From Rathayibacter sp. Leaf185 (GTDB lineage Bacteria; Actinomycetota; Actinomycetes; Actinomycetales; Microbacteriaceae), in the NCBI RefSeq assembly GCF_001423885.1, contig NZ_LMPP01000001.1, positions 434,001 through 498,000 of the forward strand: a DNA stretch of 64,000 nt. Direction: 5' to 3'. Below, one piece after another: positions 1 to 7,390 of this stretch (within the stretch, counting starts at the first letter, position 1; every line of letters begins with the position of its first letter). The notes under the pieces were generated by a model, which saw only the letters and a list, made by a program, of their open reading frames with translations, was not told where the DNA came from and searched no databases. Position numbers and translations under genes: made by a program.

Positions 1-261
1 GCTGGCGAGCGCCCGCTCCGTCTCGGCCTCGAAGGCGTCCAGCGCCTCCTCGACGGCGGCGCGGTCGAGACGCGCCTCCTCGGCGACCCCGTCGACGATC
101 TCGTCGGCGACGCGGACCAGGGCGTAGACGTCCTCGACGCGCTCTCGCACGCCGGGGCCGAGAAGCCGCGTGGCGAGCCCGAACGAGGTCGAGTAGCGGC
201 GGATGACCTGCGCCGACGCCTCGTGGGCGACGCGGTCGTACAGTTCGCTCTGCCGGCTCAT
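1..261 (-). CDS. crtB: Phytoene synthase (N-terminal part, cut by window edge)
   Basis: The visible 87 N-terminal residues match squalene/phytoene synthases, which join two geranylgeranyl diphosphates head to head into phytoene, the first committed carotenoid step. The region around YSTSFGLATRLL and the first Asp-rich motif DEIVD (residues 53-57, Mg-diphosphate binding) are present. The ATG at 259-261 gives the usual start MSRQSELYDRV. It lies 67 bases downstream of the prenyl diphosphate synthase on the same strand, so the substrate-making and substrate-using enzymes are probably one operon. The C-terminus, including the second Asp-rich motif, lies outside the window. Confidence 0.9.
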   Translation of the reverse strand, partial: MSRQSELYDRVAHEASAQVIRRYSTSFGLATRLLGPGVRERVEDVYALVRVADEIVDGVAEEARLDRAAVEEALDAFEAETERALAS

Positions 262-328
262 CGTGCCACCGTACGGGGGGAGGCGGCGGCGAGCGGCATC
301 GAGCAGGACGTCCGCGCGTGGCGGGCGC

Positions 329-1399
329 TCATCGGGTGCGCTCCACCACGCTGGCGACGAGCGGGCGGACCTCGGCGCGGAACGCCTCCGGGACCGCGGG
401 CACCGAGAGCGCCTGCCAGGCGCGGCTCGCGAAGTCGTTCGCGAGGTTCTCGGCGTAGCTGCGGGCACCGCACTCCACGAGGATGCGCCTCACGCGCTCG
501 GCGGTCTCTCCACTCAAGTGCTCGTCTCCGATCAGGTCCTCGATCTCGGGCCAGCAGTCGGTCCCCGCCGCGTGCGCGATCAGGACGGTCCGCTTGCCCT
601 CGCGGAGGTCACCCAGCGTGGTCTTGCCGGTCAGACCCTCCTCGCCGAACACCCCGAGCAGGTCGTCGACGATCTGGTAGGCGATGCCGATGAAGCGCCC
701 GAACTCCCCCAGCGCCGCGACGACCTCGTCATCGGCACCGGCGAGGATCGCGCCGGCCTGCAGCGGCGCCTCGAACGAGTACACGGCGGTCTTCAGGCGC
801 TCCATCTCGAGCACCTCGTCGACCGAGGGCATCCCCGGCATCAGCGAGAAGTCGACATCGGCCAGCTCGCCGGCGGCGGAGGCGAAGACCGCCTCGTCGA
901 GCAGGGTCAGCAGGCGCGCGCGCACCCCGTCGTCGGCGCCGACGCCCTCGACGAGCCGGTGGGCGCCGGTGAGCGCGAGGTCGCCGGCGATCACGGCGAC
1001 GGAGGTGCCGCGGTGCTCGGCGATCGGGATGGAGAGGCCCGCCGTCGTCGCCTCGTCGCGGTAGCTGCCCGAGACGTTGGGGCCGCCGCGCCGGACGAAG
1101 TCGCGATCGATCACGTCGTCGTGCACGATCAGGGCGGTGTGCAGCAGCTCGAACGCGGCGCCCAGGTGGGCGGCCGCCTCCGGGTCCTGACCGCCGAGAG
1201 CCTCGTACGCCGAGAGGACCATCAGGGGGCGGAAGCGCTTGCCGCCGCGGGTGTTGGCCTCCAGCGTCTGCCAGAGCGTGAGGTATCGCGGGCCCAGACG
1301 TCCGGCGCGAGCGCGGGCGAGGGAGAAGAAGCGGTCCAGCACAGCGTCGACGTGCTCCTGCCGTCGCCGGGAGAGAACTACGGAGTCTCGCGTATCCAC
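329..1399 (-). CDS. crtE: Polyprenyl (geranylgeranyl) diphosphate synthase
   Basis: This 356-residue trans-prenyltransferase probably makes geranylgeranyl diphosphate for carotenoids. The first aspartate-rich motif is HDDVID (D94, D95, D98), followed by RRGGP. The second is the actinobacterial form IVDDLLGVFG, followed by TGKTTLGDLREGKRT. The start is GTG at 1397-1399 and there is no Shine-Dalgarno sequence in front of it, so a leaderless or nearly leaderless transcript is possible. The gene is divergent from idi and upstream of crtB, which supports a carotenoid role rather than a menaquinone one. Exact chain length (C20 or longer) cannot be read from the sequence. Confidence 0.9.
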   Translation of the reverse strand: MDTRDSVVLSRRRQEHVDAVLDRFFSLARARAGRLGPRYLTLWQTLEANTRGGKRFRPLMVLSAYEALGGQDPEAAAHLGAAFELLHTALIVHDDVIDRDFVRRGGPNVSGSYRDEATTAGLSIPIAEHRGTSVAVIAGDLALTGAHRLVEGVGADDGVRARLLTLLDEAVFASAAGELADVDFSLMPGMPSVDEVLEMERLKTAVYSFEAPLQAGAILAGADDEVVAALGEFGRFIGIAYQIVDDLLGVFGEEGLTGKTTLGDLREGKRTVLIAHAAGTDCWPEIEDLIGDEHLSGETAERVRRILVECGARSYAENLANDFASRAWQALSVPAVPEAFRAEVRPLVASVVERTR

Positions 1400-1493
1400 G
1401 ACCCGAGGCTAACAAACTCGGTTCTCTAGCAATAAGCCGGCTGAGTTACGACGGCGTGCTTGACTTACGGTCATGACTTCGGGAGGAATCGCG
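1400..1493. promoter_or_regulatory. Divergent promoter region between crtE and idi
   Basis: This short spacer must hold the promoters for both the crtE-crtB operon and idi. It is AT-richer than its surroundings (around TAACAAACTCGGTTCTCTAG). A weak inverted pair AACTC (1415-1419) / GAGTT (1443-1447) flanks the centre. A TTGACT element occurs at 1460-1465. Carotenoid operons of related actinobacteria are often controlled by a MarR-type repressor at such a spacer; no such regulator gene is next to this one, so an operator here is inference. Confidence 0.4.
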
Positions 1494-2024
1494 GTGCTGA
1501 CGGACCAGATCGAGCAGGTCGTGCTGCTCGATGAGACGGGCGGCGCCATCGGCGTCGCCGACAAGGCGACCGTGCACGATGCCGCCACTCCCCTGCACCT
1601 CGCGTTCTCGTGCCACGTGTTCGCTCCGGACGGCGCGCTGCTCGTGACCCGGCGCGCACTCGAGAAGCGCACCTGGCCGGGCGTGTGGACGAACTCGTTC
1701 TGCGGGCACCCCGCCCCGGGCGAGCGGATCGAGGACGCGGTGGTGCGCCGCGCTGAGCGCGAACTCGGTGCCCGACTCGAGTCGCTCGAGGTCGCGCTGC
1801 CCGATTTCCGCTACCGCGCCGTCGACGCCTCAGGCGTGGTCGAGAACGAGATCTGCCCGGTCTACACGGCGACGCTGTCGAGCCGCGAGGCGCTGGACCC
1901 GCAGGCCGACGAGGTCATGGACTACGAGTGGGTCGACCCGGAGGCGACGCTCGCCGCCGTGCGCGCGGCCCCCTGGGCGTTCTCGCCCTGGCTCGTGCTG
2001 CAGCTCCCGCGCCTGCTCGGCTGA
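1494..2024 (+). CDS. idi: Isopentenyl-diphosphate delta-isomerase, type I
   Basis: This Nudix-fold enzyme interconverts isopentenyl and dimethylallyl diphosphate, balancing substrates for the prenyl synthase encoded divergently. Seen are the active-site cysteine region TNSFCGHP, the Nudix-like segment with RRAERELG, and the catalytic Glu region ENEICPV. The frame is open from an ATG at 1473, but the GTG at 1494 has a strong Shine-Dalgarno sequence (GGGAGGA, 1481-1487) at good spacing, whereas the ATG has none, so the GTG is chosen (176 residues). The length is normal for the family. Confidence 0.92.
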   Translation: MLTDQIEQVVLLDETGGAIGVADKATVHDAATPLHLAFSCHVFAPDGALLVTRRALEKRTWPGVWTNSFCGHPAPGERIEDAVVRRAERELGARLESLEVALPDFRYRAVDASGVVENEICPVYTATLSSREALDPQADEVMDYEWVDPEATLAAVRAAPWAFSPWLVLQLPRLLG

Positions 2025-2030
2025 GCGCGC

Positions 2031-2615
2031 TCAGTCGCCGTAGACGTCGGTGCGGTGGAAGTTGAGCGACGAGCGCGAGGCTGTCGGGCCTCGCTGACCC
2101 TGGTAGCGCGAGCTGTACTCGGCGGACCCGTACGGCTTCTCGGCGGGCGAGCTGAGGCGGAAGAAGCACATCTGGCCGATCTTCATGCCGGGCCAGAGCA
2201 TGATCGGCAGCGTCGCGACGTTGCTGAGCTCGAGCGTGACGTGCCCGGTGAAGCCCGGATCGATGAAGCCCGCGGTCGAGTGGGTCAGGAGACCGAGCCT
2301 CCCGAGCGAGCTCTTGCCCTCGAGACGCGCGGCGATGTCGTCCGGCAGCGAGACCTCCTCGTAGGTCGAGCCGAGCACGAACTCGCCGGGGTGCAGGATG
2401 AACGCCTCGCCCGCCGGCGTCTCGACCAGCCGGGTCAGCTCGGGCTGATCCTCGGCCGGGTCGATGTAGGGGTAGCGGTGGTTGTCGAACAGCCGGAAGA
2501 ACCTGTCGAGGCGCACATCGACGGACGACGGCTGGATCATCGAGGGGTCGTGCGGCGCGAGCCCCACCCGCCCGGAGGTCAGTTCGGACTTGATGTCGCG
2601 GTCGGAGAGCAGCAC
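2031..2615 (-). CDS. dcd: dCTP deaminase
   Basis: This 194-residue dUTPase-fold protein deaminates dCTP on the route to dUMP/dTTP. The start [12 protein letters not shown], the conserved core [17 protein letters not shown] (catalytic Glu/Ser region) followed by IDPGF, and the C-terminal [10 protein letters not shown] are all canonical. Actinobacterial members are often bifunctional, releasing dUMP directly; the sequence is compatible with that but does not prove it. The gene lies convergent to idi (6 bases apart) and divergent from the tRNA-Gly gene. Confidence 0.95.
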   Translation of the reverse strand: MLLSDRDIKSELTSGRVGLAPHDPSMIQPSSVDVRLDRFFRLFDNHRYPYIDPAEDQPELTRLVETPAGEAFILHPGEFVLGSTYEEVSLPDDIAARLEGKSSLGRLGLLTHSTAGFIDPGFTGHVTLELSNVATLPIMLWPGMKIGQMCFFRLSSPAEKPYGSAEYSSRYQGQRGPTASRSSLNFHRTDVYGD

Positions 2616-2696
2616 GAGGCGATCCTAGCCGCGGGCCCGTTCGGCGCCCCGCGCGCGCCTTGCTACGATGGCGGAGTGCGCCTTCACCGGCGCCGC

Positions 2697-2770
2697 GCGA
2701 GTGTAGTTCAATGGCAGAACTTCTGCTTCCCAAGCAGATAGCGCGGGTTCGATTCCCGTCACTCGCTCCA
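2697..2770 (+). tRNA. tRNA-Gly (anticodon CCC), CCA encoded
   Basis: A full cloverleaf can be drawn. The acceptor stem GCGAGTG (2697-2703) pairs with CACTCGC (2760-2766). The D-arm holds TAGTTCAATGGCAGAAC. The anticodon stem TCTGC/GCAGA carries the loop TTCCCAA, giving anticodon CCC (Gly, codon GGG). The T-arm is CGGGTTCGATTCCCG. The discriminator is T2767 and the CCA end is encoded at 2768-2770. Confidence 0.97.
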
Positions 2771-2864
2771 CAGATCGAGGCCGTCTCCACTGATCGAGGC
2801 CGACACGCCGGGCTGATCGGCAACGAGACGCTGATCCGCGGCCGACACGGTGCAGGCTGGACGC

Positions 2865-3515
2865 GTGAGCGAGCTGGTCCAGATCCCGTCGCCGGGCGTC
2901 GCCCTCGAGTTCGGGCGCCCCGGTCGCCCGGTCGTGGTCGTGCTGCACGACCTGTACGGCCGACTGCCCTGGATGGAGCCGTTCAGCGAGGCCGTCGCCA
3001 AGCACGGGTACCACGTTCTCGTCCCCGACCTCTACGACGGCTGGGCGACGCTGGCCCCCGAGGACGCCCGCGACCTGGCCGCGATGGCCGCGCAGGACCG
3101 CGCCCTCGCCTCCGTCACCGACGCGGTGCGCTCGGGAGTGGCGGCGGGCGCCGCGCGCAGCGCGATCATCGGGTTCGGATTCGGCGGCCGGCTCGGGCTG
3201 CTCGCAGCGGCCACCGGGCTGGTCGACGCGGTCGTGGCCTACTACGCGACCCTGGGACACGACGAGCACACGCTCGTCCCGTGCCCGACCCTCCTGCACT
3301 ACGCGCAGCGCGACGAGTGGCCGGAGGGGGACGATCCGGAGTCGTTCGTCGGCCGGCTCAAGGAGGCGGGGACTCCCGTCACGACGCACACCTACGCCGA
3401 TGCGGGGCGGCACTTCGCCAACGGGAACCTCCACGACGCGATCAAGCCCGCCGCCGCGGCCCTGGCCTACGCACGGACCCTGTCGTTCCTGAATCCGCAG
3501 CTGATCGACTACTGA
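2865..3515 (+). CDS. Dienelactone hydrolase-family protein lacking the catalytic Cys
   Basis: This is a single alpha/beta-hydrolase domain of the DLH family (216 residues): HDLYG (28-32), PDLYDG, QRDEW with the family's Asp, and AGRHFAN with the His. Where family members have the nucleophile in G-x-C-x-G-G, this protein has G-F-G-F-G-G (residues 103-108, codon GGA at 3177-3179), so the nucleophile is absent and hydrolase activity is doubtful. The frame opens at a GTG at 2850, but the GTG at 2865 gives the start MSELVQIPSPG expected for the family. It starts about 95 bases after the tRNA. Function unknown; it may be a non-catalytic binding protein. Confidence 0.75.
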   Translation: MSELVQIPSPGVALEFGRPGRPVVVVLHDLYGRLPWMEPFSEAVAKHGYHVLVPDLYDGWATLAPEDARDLAAMAAQDRALASVTDAVRSGVAAGAARSAIIGFGFGGRLGLLAAATGLVDAVVAYYATLGHDEHTLVPCPTLLHYAQRDEWPEGDDPESFVGRLKEAGTPVTTHTYADAGRHFANGNLHDAIKPAAAALAYARTLSFLNPQLIDY

Positions 3516-3525
3516 CGACCGGCGC

Positions 3526-4044
3526 TCAGCCGTCGACGTCGTGCAGGTGGTGCACGACGTCGTGCAGGTAGTAGCGCGCCATCGTCGCGACGGTGAACAC
3601 GGCGCCGTCGCTGCGGCGCCCGGGACGGGACCACTGATCGCCCGACACTCCCTCGAAGGCGGCTGCGATCAGCTCGGCCTCGTGGATCAGCTCCCGCCCG
3701 ACGAGCGCGGGGTCCTGCTCGGAGTAGCGGTCCTCGACGGCGGTCACGTCCTGGTCCCAGTTGGGGAAGAGCGGGTCGTCGTCGGCGAGCATCAGCCCGA
3801 GGCGGCGGCGGTAGATGCGATGCACATCACGGACGTGCGCCGCGTACTCGAGCGGTGACCACGTCTCGTCGTCAGGGCGCCCGGCGGCGTCGTCGCGCTC
3901 GAGGACGTACGGCCAGGCGGCCGCGTTCTCGCGGAGGAGATGGGGGACATCGACGGGGTCGACGAGCGAGGCGTCGAAGCCGCACTCGAGGCAGGGGCGC
4001 TCGGCCGCCCACGTCCAGTCCTTGGTGTCGGGAACGATCGGCAT
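3526..4044 (-). CDS. DinB-like domain protein
   Basis: This 172-residue protein has a short N-terminal segment with CLECGFD, then a four-helix DinB-type domain. Candidate metal-binding histidines are in EYAAHVRDVH and in the C-terminal YYLHDVVHHLHDV. DinB/DinB_2 proteins are often thiol-dependent (mycothiol or bacillithiol) transferases or detoxification proteins; the substrate is not readable here. The ATG at 4042-4044 (MPIVPDTKDWTW) is the natural start. It is convergent with the DLH-family gene. Confidence 0.8.
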   Translation of the reverse strand: MPIVPDTKDWTWAAERPCLECGFDASLVDPVDVPHLLRENAAAWPYVLERDDAAGRPDDETWSPLEYAAHVRDVHRIYRRRLGLMLADDDPLFPNWDQDVTAVEDRYSEQDPALVGRELIHEAELIAAAFEGVSGDQWSRPGRRSDGAVFTVATMARYYLHDVVHHLHDVDG

Positions 4045-4118
4045 GGCTCCAGGGTAGAGCGGAGCCGCGGGAGGAGACGGCACGGGACGGCCACGCACCA
4101 CCTCGTGCCTGCCACGTC

Positions 4119-5396
4119 TCAGCAGCGCGGGTGGGCGGTGAGGACGGCGTTGCGCTCGCTGTCGATCGTCCAGGGCAGCGCGGGCACGCCCTCGGCTCCG
4201 GCGGCGGCCGCCTGCGAGACGGCGATCGCCGCGAGACCGCGCGCCACCTCCGCCGCGAAATCCGCGCCCGGCGTCGAGCTGTTGAACGACACTGCGACGG
4301 TGAGACCCGACTCCGGATCGGAGTAGGCGGCGGTGACGAAGCCCGGCGCGACTCCGGAGAACCCGCGCAGCGGACCGGCCTGGTGACCGCCGAGACCGGC
4401 GAGCAGCCAGGTGGGGCGCCCCGGGCCCTGGGGGACGGCGTCGGCCCAGACGGCCTCGGCGGCGGGATCGGAGGCGAGACCGAAGGCGAGGCGGCGCAGA
4501 TCCTCGAGATCGGTGACCGCGCCTCCCGCGGCGCCCAGTGCCGACGGCGATGCGGCTCCGACGTCGCGGCGGACGTCGCACCTCAGACCGCCGTCGGCGG
4601 CGAGGCCCGCGGAGTAGCCGCGCGGAGCGGGCGCGGGCAGGTCCAGGACTCCCGCCGAGGGAAGGCTCGTGCTCCTGAGTCCGTAGCGCGGCACGACGTA
4701 CTCGGCGTAGAGGTCGGCGACGCTCCGCCCGGTGGCCTCCGAGACGACGAGGCCCGCGAGCAGCGGACCGGTCGGGGAGTCGGACCACGCCGCGCCGGGG
4801 GCGGCGATCGCCGAGCGGACCTGGGCCGCCGAGACGAGCTCCATGGTCGGCCACTCGCGGATCGGGTTCTGGATCACGGTCGGCCACAGCGCCGCCCGGA
4901 AATCCGCGAGACCCGAGGTGTGCGAGCAGAGCTGACGGAGAGTCAGGCCGTCGATGCCGGGGAGCGAGGTCAGCGACTCCCCCACGTCGGCGTCGAGGTC
5001 GACGCGGCCCTCCTCGGCGAGCGCGACGACGACGTCGCAGGTCATCGCCTCGGTACCGCCCGTGCCGAGCCGCAGGTGGACATCGGTGGTCAGAGGAGTC
5101 GGGTCGGCGTCGCCGACGGTTCCGATCGCGGTCTCCCAGCCGCCCGCCCACGGCGACCAGACGCCCGCGACAGCCCCGGTCGCGCCTGCCGCGCCCTGCG
5201 CCTCGCCGAGGAAACCCGAGAGGGCGACGGCCAGCTCATCGGGAACGGGGCCCGCCGGGGCGTCGGGAACCGAGGAGGCGGTGCCGCCGGTGCAGCCGGT
5301 GAGCGCCAGGACCAGAGCGGGGACGAGGAGCGCGCGGAGCCGCGTGGCCGTCGCTCGCCGGGCCTTCGGTCGCACAGCCTCTACTCGCACAGCCAT
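4119..5396 (-). CDS. Beta-lactamase-like lipoprotein with degenerate active site
   Basis: This 425-residue exported lipoprotein has a basic N-terminus, a hydrophobic core and the lipobox LTGC (C35). The rest resembles serine beta-lactamase/D-Ala-D-Ala carboxypeptidase-type (class C, PBP4*) proteins, including AEEGRVDLDADV, LTLRQLCSHTSGL, and a late GGHQAG where family members have H/K-x-G. The catalytic S-x-x-K tetrad aligns to GGTE (residues 113-116) and the Y-x-N motif to WSD (204-206), so both key motifs are lost. It is probably a non-catalytic surface protein. The ATG at 5394-5396 starts the signal peptide. Confidence 0.75.
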   Translation of the reverse strand: MAVRVEAVRPKARRATATRLRALLVPALVLALTGCTGGTASSVPDAPAGPVPDELAVALSGFLGEAQGAAGATGAVAGVWSPWAGGWETAIGTVGDADPTPLTTDVHLRLGTGGTEAMTCDVVVALAEEGRVDLDADVGESLTSLPGIDGLTLRQLCSHTSGLADFRAALWPTVIQNPIREWPTMELVSAAQVRSAIAAPGAAWSDSPTGPLLAGLVVSEATGRSVADLYAEYVVPRYGLRSTSLPSAGVLDLPAPAPRGYSAGLAADGGLRCDVRRDVGAASPSALGAAGGAVTDLEDLRRLAFGLASDPAAEAVWADAVPQGPGRPTWLLAGLGGHQAGPLRGFSGVAPGFVTAAYSDPESGLTVAVSFNSSTPGADFAAEVARGLAAIAVSQAAAAGAEGVPALPWTIDSERNAVLTAHPRC

Positions 5397-5596
5397 GCCC
5401 CTCGAATCCCCCCGGATGCCTTCTGGAATCCCTCCACTGTACGGGCGCGGCTCGAGCGGCTGCGCGGACGAGGCACGGCGCGGGACATTCGTGTCCGGAC
5501 CGTGACGCGGATCGCGCGATCGCCAAACCGGAGGGGCACGGGCTCCGAAGAGAGGATGTGCGGCGCGAGGGCGCCGGTTCGAGGAGGACAGAGACC

Positions 5597-6010
5597 ATGA
5601 CCGGATCACCCAACCGTCTGATCGCCTCCGTCTTCGGCGCGGTCTACGTCGTCGTCGGGCTGCTCGGCTTCGTCGTCACCGGCGGCGTGCAGTTCCTCGC
5701 CACCGACGGCGGTCTGCTCCTCGGGATCTTCGAGGTCAACCCGTTCCACAATGTGGCGCACCTGCTCATCGGCGGTGCGCTGCTGATCGCCGGGCTGTCG
5801 ACAGCGTCGGCCGCGAAGACCGTGAACACGACGGTCGGAGGGGTCTACCTGCTCCTCGGAGTGGTCGGGTTCTTCCTCGTCAACACCTCGCTCAACGTGC
5901 TCGCGCTGAACACCGCGGACCACTTCCTGCACCTCGCCAGCGCGCTCGTGCTCCTCGGCGCCGGACTCGGCCTCGAGAAGCGGACGGGATCCCGCGCCGC
6001 GACCGCATGA
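5597..6010 (+). CDS. DUF4383-family small membrane protein
   Basis: The 137-residue protein has four predicted transmembrane helices (about residues 10-30, 45-65, 70-95, 103-125). It has the typical DUF4383 features NPFHNVAHLLIG and NTADHFLHLASA, with conserved histidines at membrane edges. The start is ATG 5597 behind the ribosome site GAGGAGG (5581-5587). The biochemical role of the family is not known. A hairpin terminator follows at once. Confidence 0.8.
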   Translation: MTGSPNRLIASVFGAVYVVVGLLGFVVTGGVQFLATDGGLLLGIFEVNPFHNVAHLLIGGALLIAGLSTASAAKTVNTTVGGVYLLLGVVGFFLVNTSLNVLALNTADHFLHLASALVLLGAGLGLEKRTGSRAATA

Positions 6011-6014
6011 CACC

Positions 6015-6030
6015 GGGCGGTTCGCCGCCC
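6015..6030 (+). terminator. Hairpin with TTCG tetraloop
   Basis: The stem GGGCGG (6015-6020) pairs with CCGCCC (6025-6030) around the very stable loop TTCG. It begins 4 bases after the stop of the DUF4383 gene. There is no T-run, as is usual for actinobacterial terminators. Confidence 0.55.
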
Positions 6031-6038
6031 CCACAGAC

Positions 6039-6078
6039 TCCGTCCGCCGTGGGCCCGCCGTTTTCCGCGGCGGACGGA
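6039..6078. terminator. Second inverted repeat (11-bp stem)
   Basis: TCCGTCCGCCG (6039-6049) pairs perfectly with CGGCGGACGGA (6068-6078) over an 18-base loop that contains TTTT. It lies between two same-strand genes and may be a second terminator or a leader structure for the next gene. Confidence 0.4.
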
Positions 6079-6164
6079 CTGAACGGCCCCGGACGACACG
6101 ATGCGGTGTGTCGATCCGGGGCCTCCTCTCTTCCCGATCGCCCCGAGCCGGCAGGAGCCGTGAC

Positions 6165-6653
6165 ATGACCAGCGTCGCCCGCTGCAACGCCGCCTTCGCC
6201 GCCCTCGGTGCCGGACTCGTGCACGTCTCGTCGGCCGCGGGCGGCACCGGCCCTTCGGTCGTCCCGCTCGCGATCCTCGGGGCGGCCGAGCTCGCCTGGG
6301 CCCTCGCCGCCCTGGGGCTCGGCCGCTTCGCTCTGCCCCGGACCGCTCTCGCGGTCGCAGCCGCCTCGGTGGCCGGCCTGGTGATCGCCATCGCGGCGGG
6401 ACTCCTGCGGGACCCGCTGCCGAGCATCGCCGCCGGGCTGCTGCAGCTCGCGGCAGCAGGCATCGTCGCCTGGTCGCTGCGACCGCGGCGCACCTCGGAG
6501 CGGACGGTACCCGTCTCGCGAGCAGTGATCGGTCTGCTCGCCGGGGCCCTCGCGGTCTCGGCCCTGGCGACTCCGGCTCTCGCGGCCACCTCGGGAGGCA
6601 CCGGCGACATGGGCGGCATGATGAGCGTCGTCGACGGCGGCCACGCGCACTGA
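6165..6653 (+). CDS. Hypothetical membrane protein
   Basis: This 162-residue hydrophobic protein has about five membrane segments: roughly residues 5-22, 32-52, 58-80, 85-105 and 125-145. The short C-terminal tail is rich in Gly, Met and His (GDMGGMMSVVDGGHAH), which could bind metal such as copper; that is inference. No family is recognised. The start is ATG 6165 behind GCAGGAG (6151-6157). Confidence 0.6.
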   Translation: MTSVARCNAAFAALGAGLVHVSSAAGGTGPSVVPLAILGAAELAWALAALGLGRFALPRTALAVAAASVAGLVIAIAAGLLRDPLPSIAAGLLQLAAAGIVAWSLRPRRTSERTVPVSRAVIGLLAGALAVSALATPALAATSGGTGDMGGMMSVVDGGHAH

Positions 6654-6700
6654 GGACGCCGGGTGCCGAGATCGCTCTGGTACGCACCGGTCGCCTCGGC

Positions 6701-6719
6701 TAAGGTAAGGCCAACCTAA
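6701..6719. promoter_or_regulatory. DtxR/IdeR-type iron box
   Basis: The 19-base near-palindrome TAAGGTAAGGCCAACCTAA matches the DtxR/IdeR consensus (TTAGGTTAGCCTAACCTAA) at 15 of 19 positions, including the full right half. It sits 20 bases before the GTG of the heme oxygenase-like gene. Iron-loaded DtxR-family repressors bind such sites, so this gene is predicted to be induced by iron starvation. Confidence 0.85.
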
Positions 6720-6739
6720 GTAGTTGGACGGAGGCGACC

Positions 6740-7387
6740 GTGTCGAACGTGATCCCGTTCTCGCAGGCCCTCCGCGAGCGGATCGGCCAGTCGGGAGCCG
6801 ACGACGAGGGCGCCGCCTTCATGACGGCGCTGATGACCGGCTCCGGGAGCCGCGACGACTACGTCGCGATGATCTCGCAGCACTACTTCGTCTACGAGGC
6901 CCTCGAGGCCGTCGCCGACACGATGGCCGACGATCCGGTCGCCGCCGTCTTCCTGACGCCCCAGCTGACCCGCCTGCCGGCGATCGCCGAGGACCTGCGC
7001 TTCCTCGTCGGCGAGGACTGGCGGGAGCGGATCGCTCCCCTTCCCTCGACCGCGGCCTACGTGCACCGGATCAGCACCGTGGCGAACGGCTGGAGCGGCG
7101 GCTTCGTCGCCCACCACTACACGCGCTACCTCGGCGACCTGTCGGGGTGCGCGATCGTGCGCACCCTGCTGCAGCGCCGCTTCGGCTTCGAGACGAACGG
7201 CGTCGGCTTCTTCCTCTACGGAGAGATCGCCGCGCCGTCCGCGTTCCGTGCGGTCTACCGCGAGCAGCTCGACGCGGCGGGCTGGGACGACGCCGAGCGC
7301 GACCGCGTGATCGCCGAGGTGGCGGAGGCGTACCGGCTCACGACCGAGCTGTTCCGCGACCTCAACCGCTCGCGGATCGCGGCCTGA
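6740..7387 (+). CDS. hmuO: Heme oxygenase-like protein without the proximal heme His
   Basis: This 215-residue protein has the biliverdin-forming heme oxygenase fold: AAFMTALMTG, QHYFVYEALE, and the distal-helix motif HHYTRYLGDLSG. Heme oxygenases open heme to biliverdin, CO and iron. The proximal His ligand, normally within the first 25 residues (T-x-x-x-H-x-x-x-E), aligns to G19 (GGA, 6794-6796), and the second Gly of the distal GDLSGG is Cys. The start is GTG 6740 behind GGACGGAGG. The iron box just upstream shows it belongs to the iron regulon. It may use another ligand or serve as a heme carrier; degraded function is also possible. Confidence 0.8.
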   Translation: MSNVIPFSQALRERIGQSGADDEGAAFMTALMTGSGSRDDYVAMISQHYFVYEALEAVADTMADDPVAAVFLTPQLTRLPAIAEDLRFLVGEDWRERIAPLPSTAAYVHRISTVANGWSGGFVAHHYTRYLGDLSGCAIVRTLLQRRFGFETNGVGFFLYGEIAAPSAFRAVYREQLDAAGWDDAERDRVIAEVAEAYRLTTELFRDLNRSRIAA

Positions 7388-7390
7388 GGC

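Noticed and set aside
1473-1493. ATG at 1473 as the idi start
   Set aside because: No ribosome site precedes it; GTG 1494 has GGGAGGA at correct spacing and gives the usual family N-terminus.
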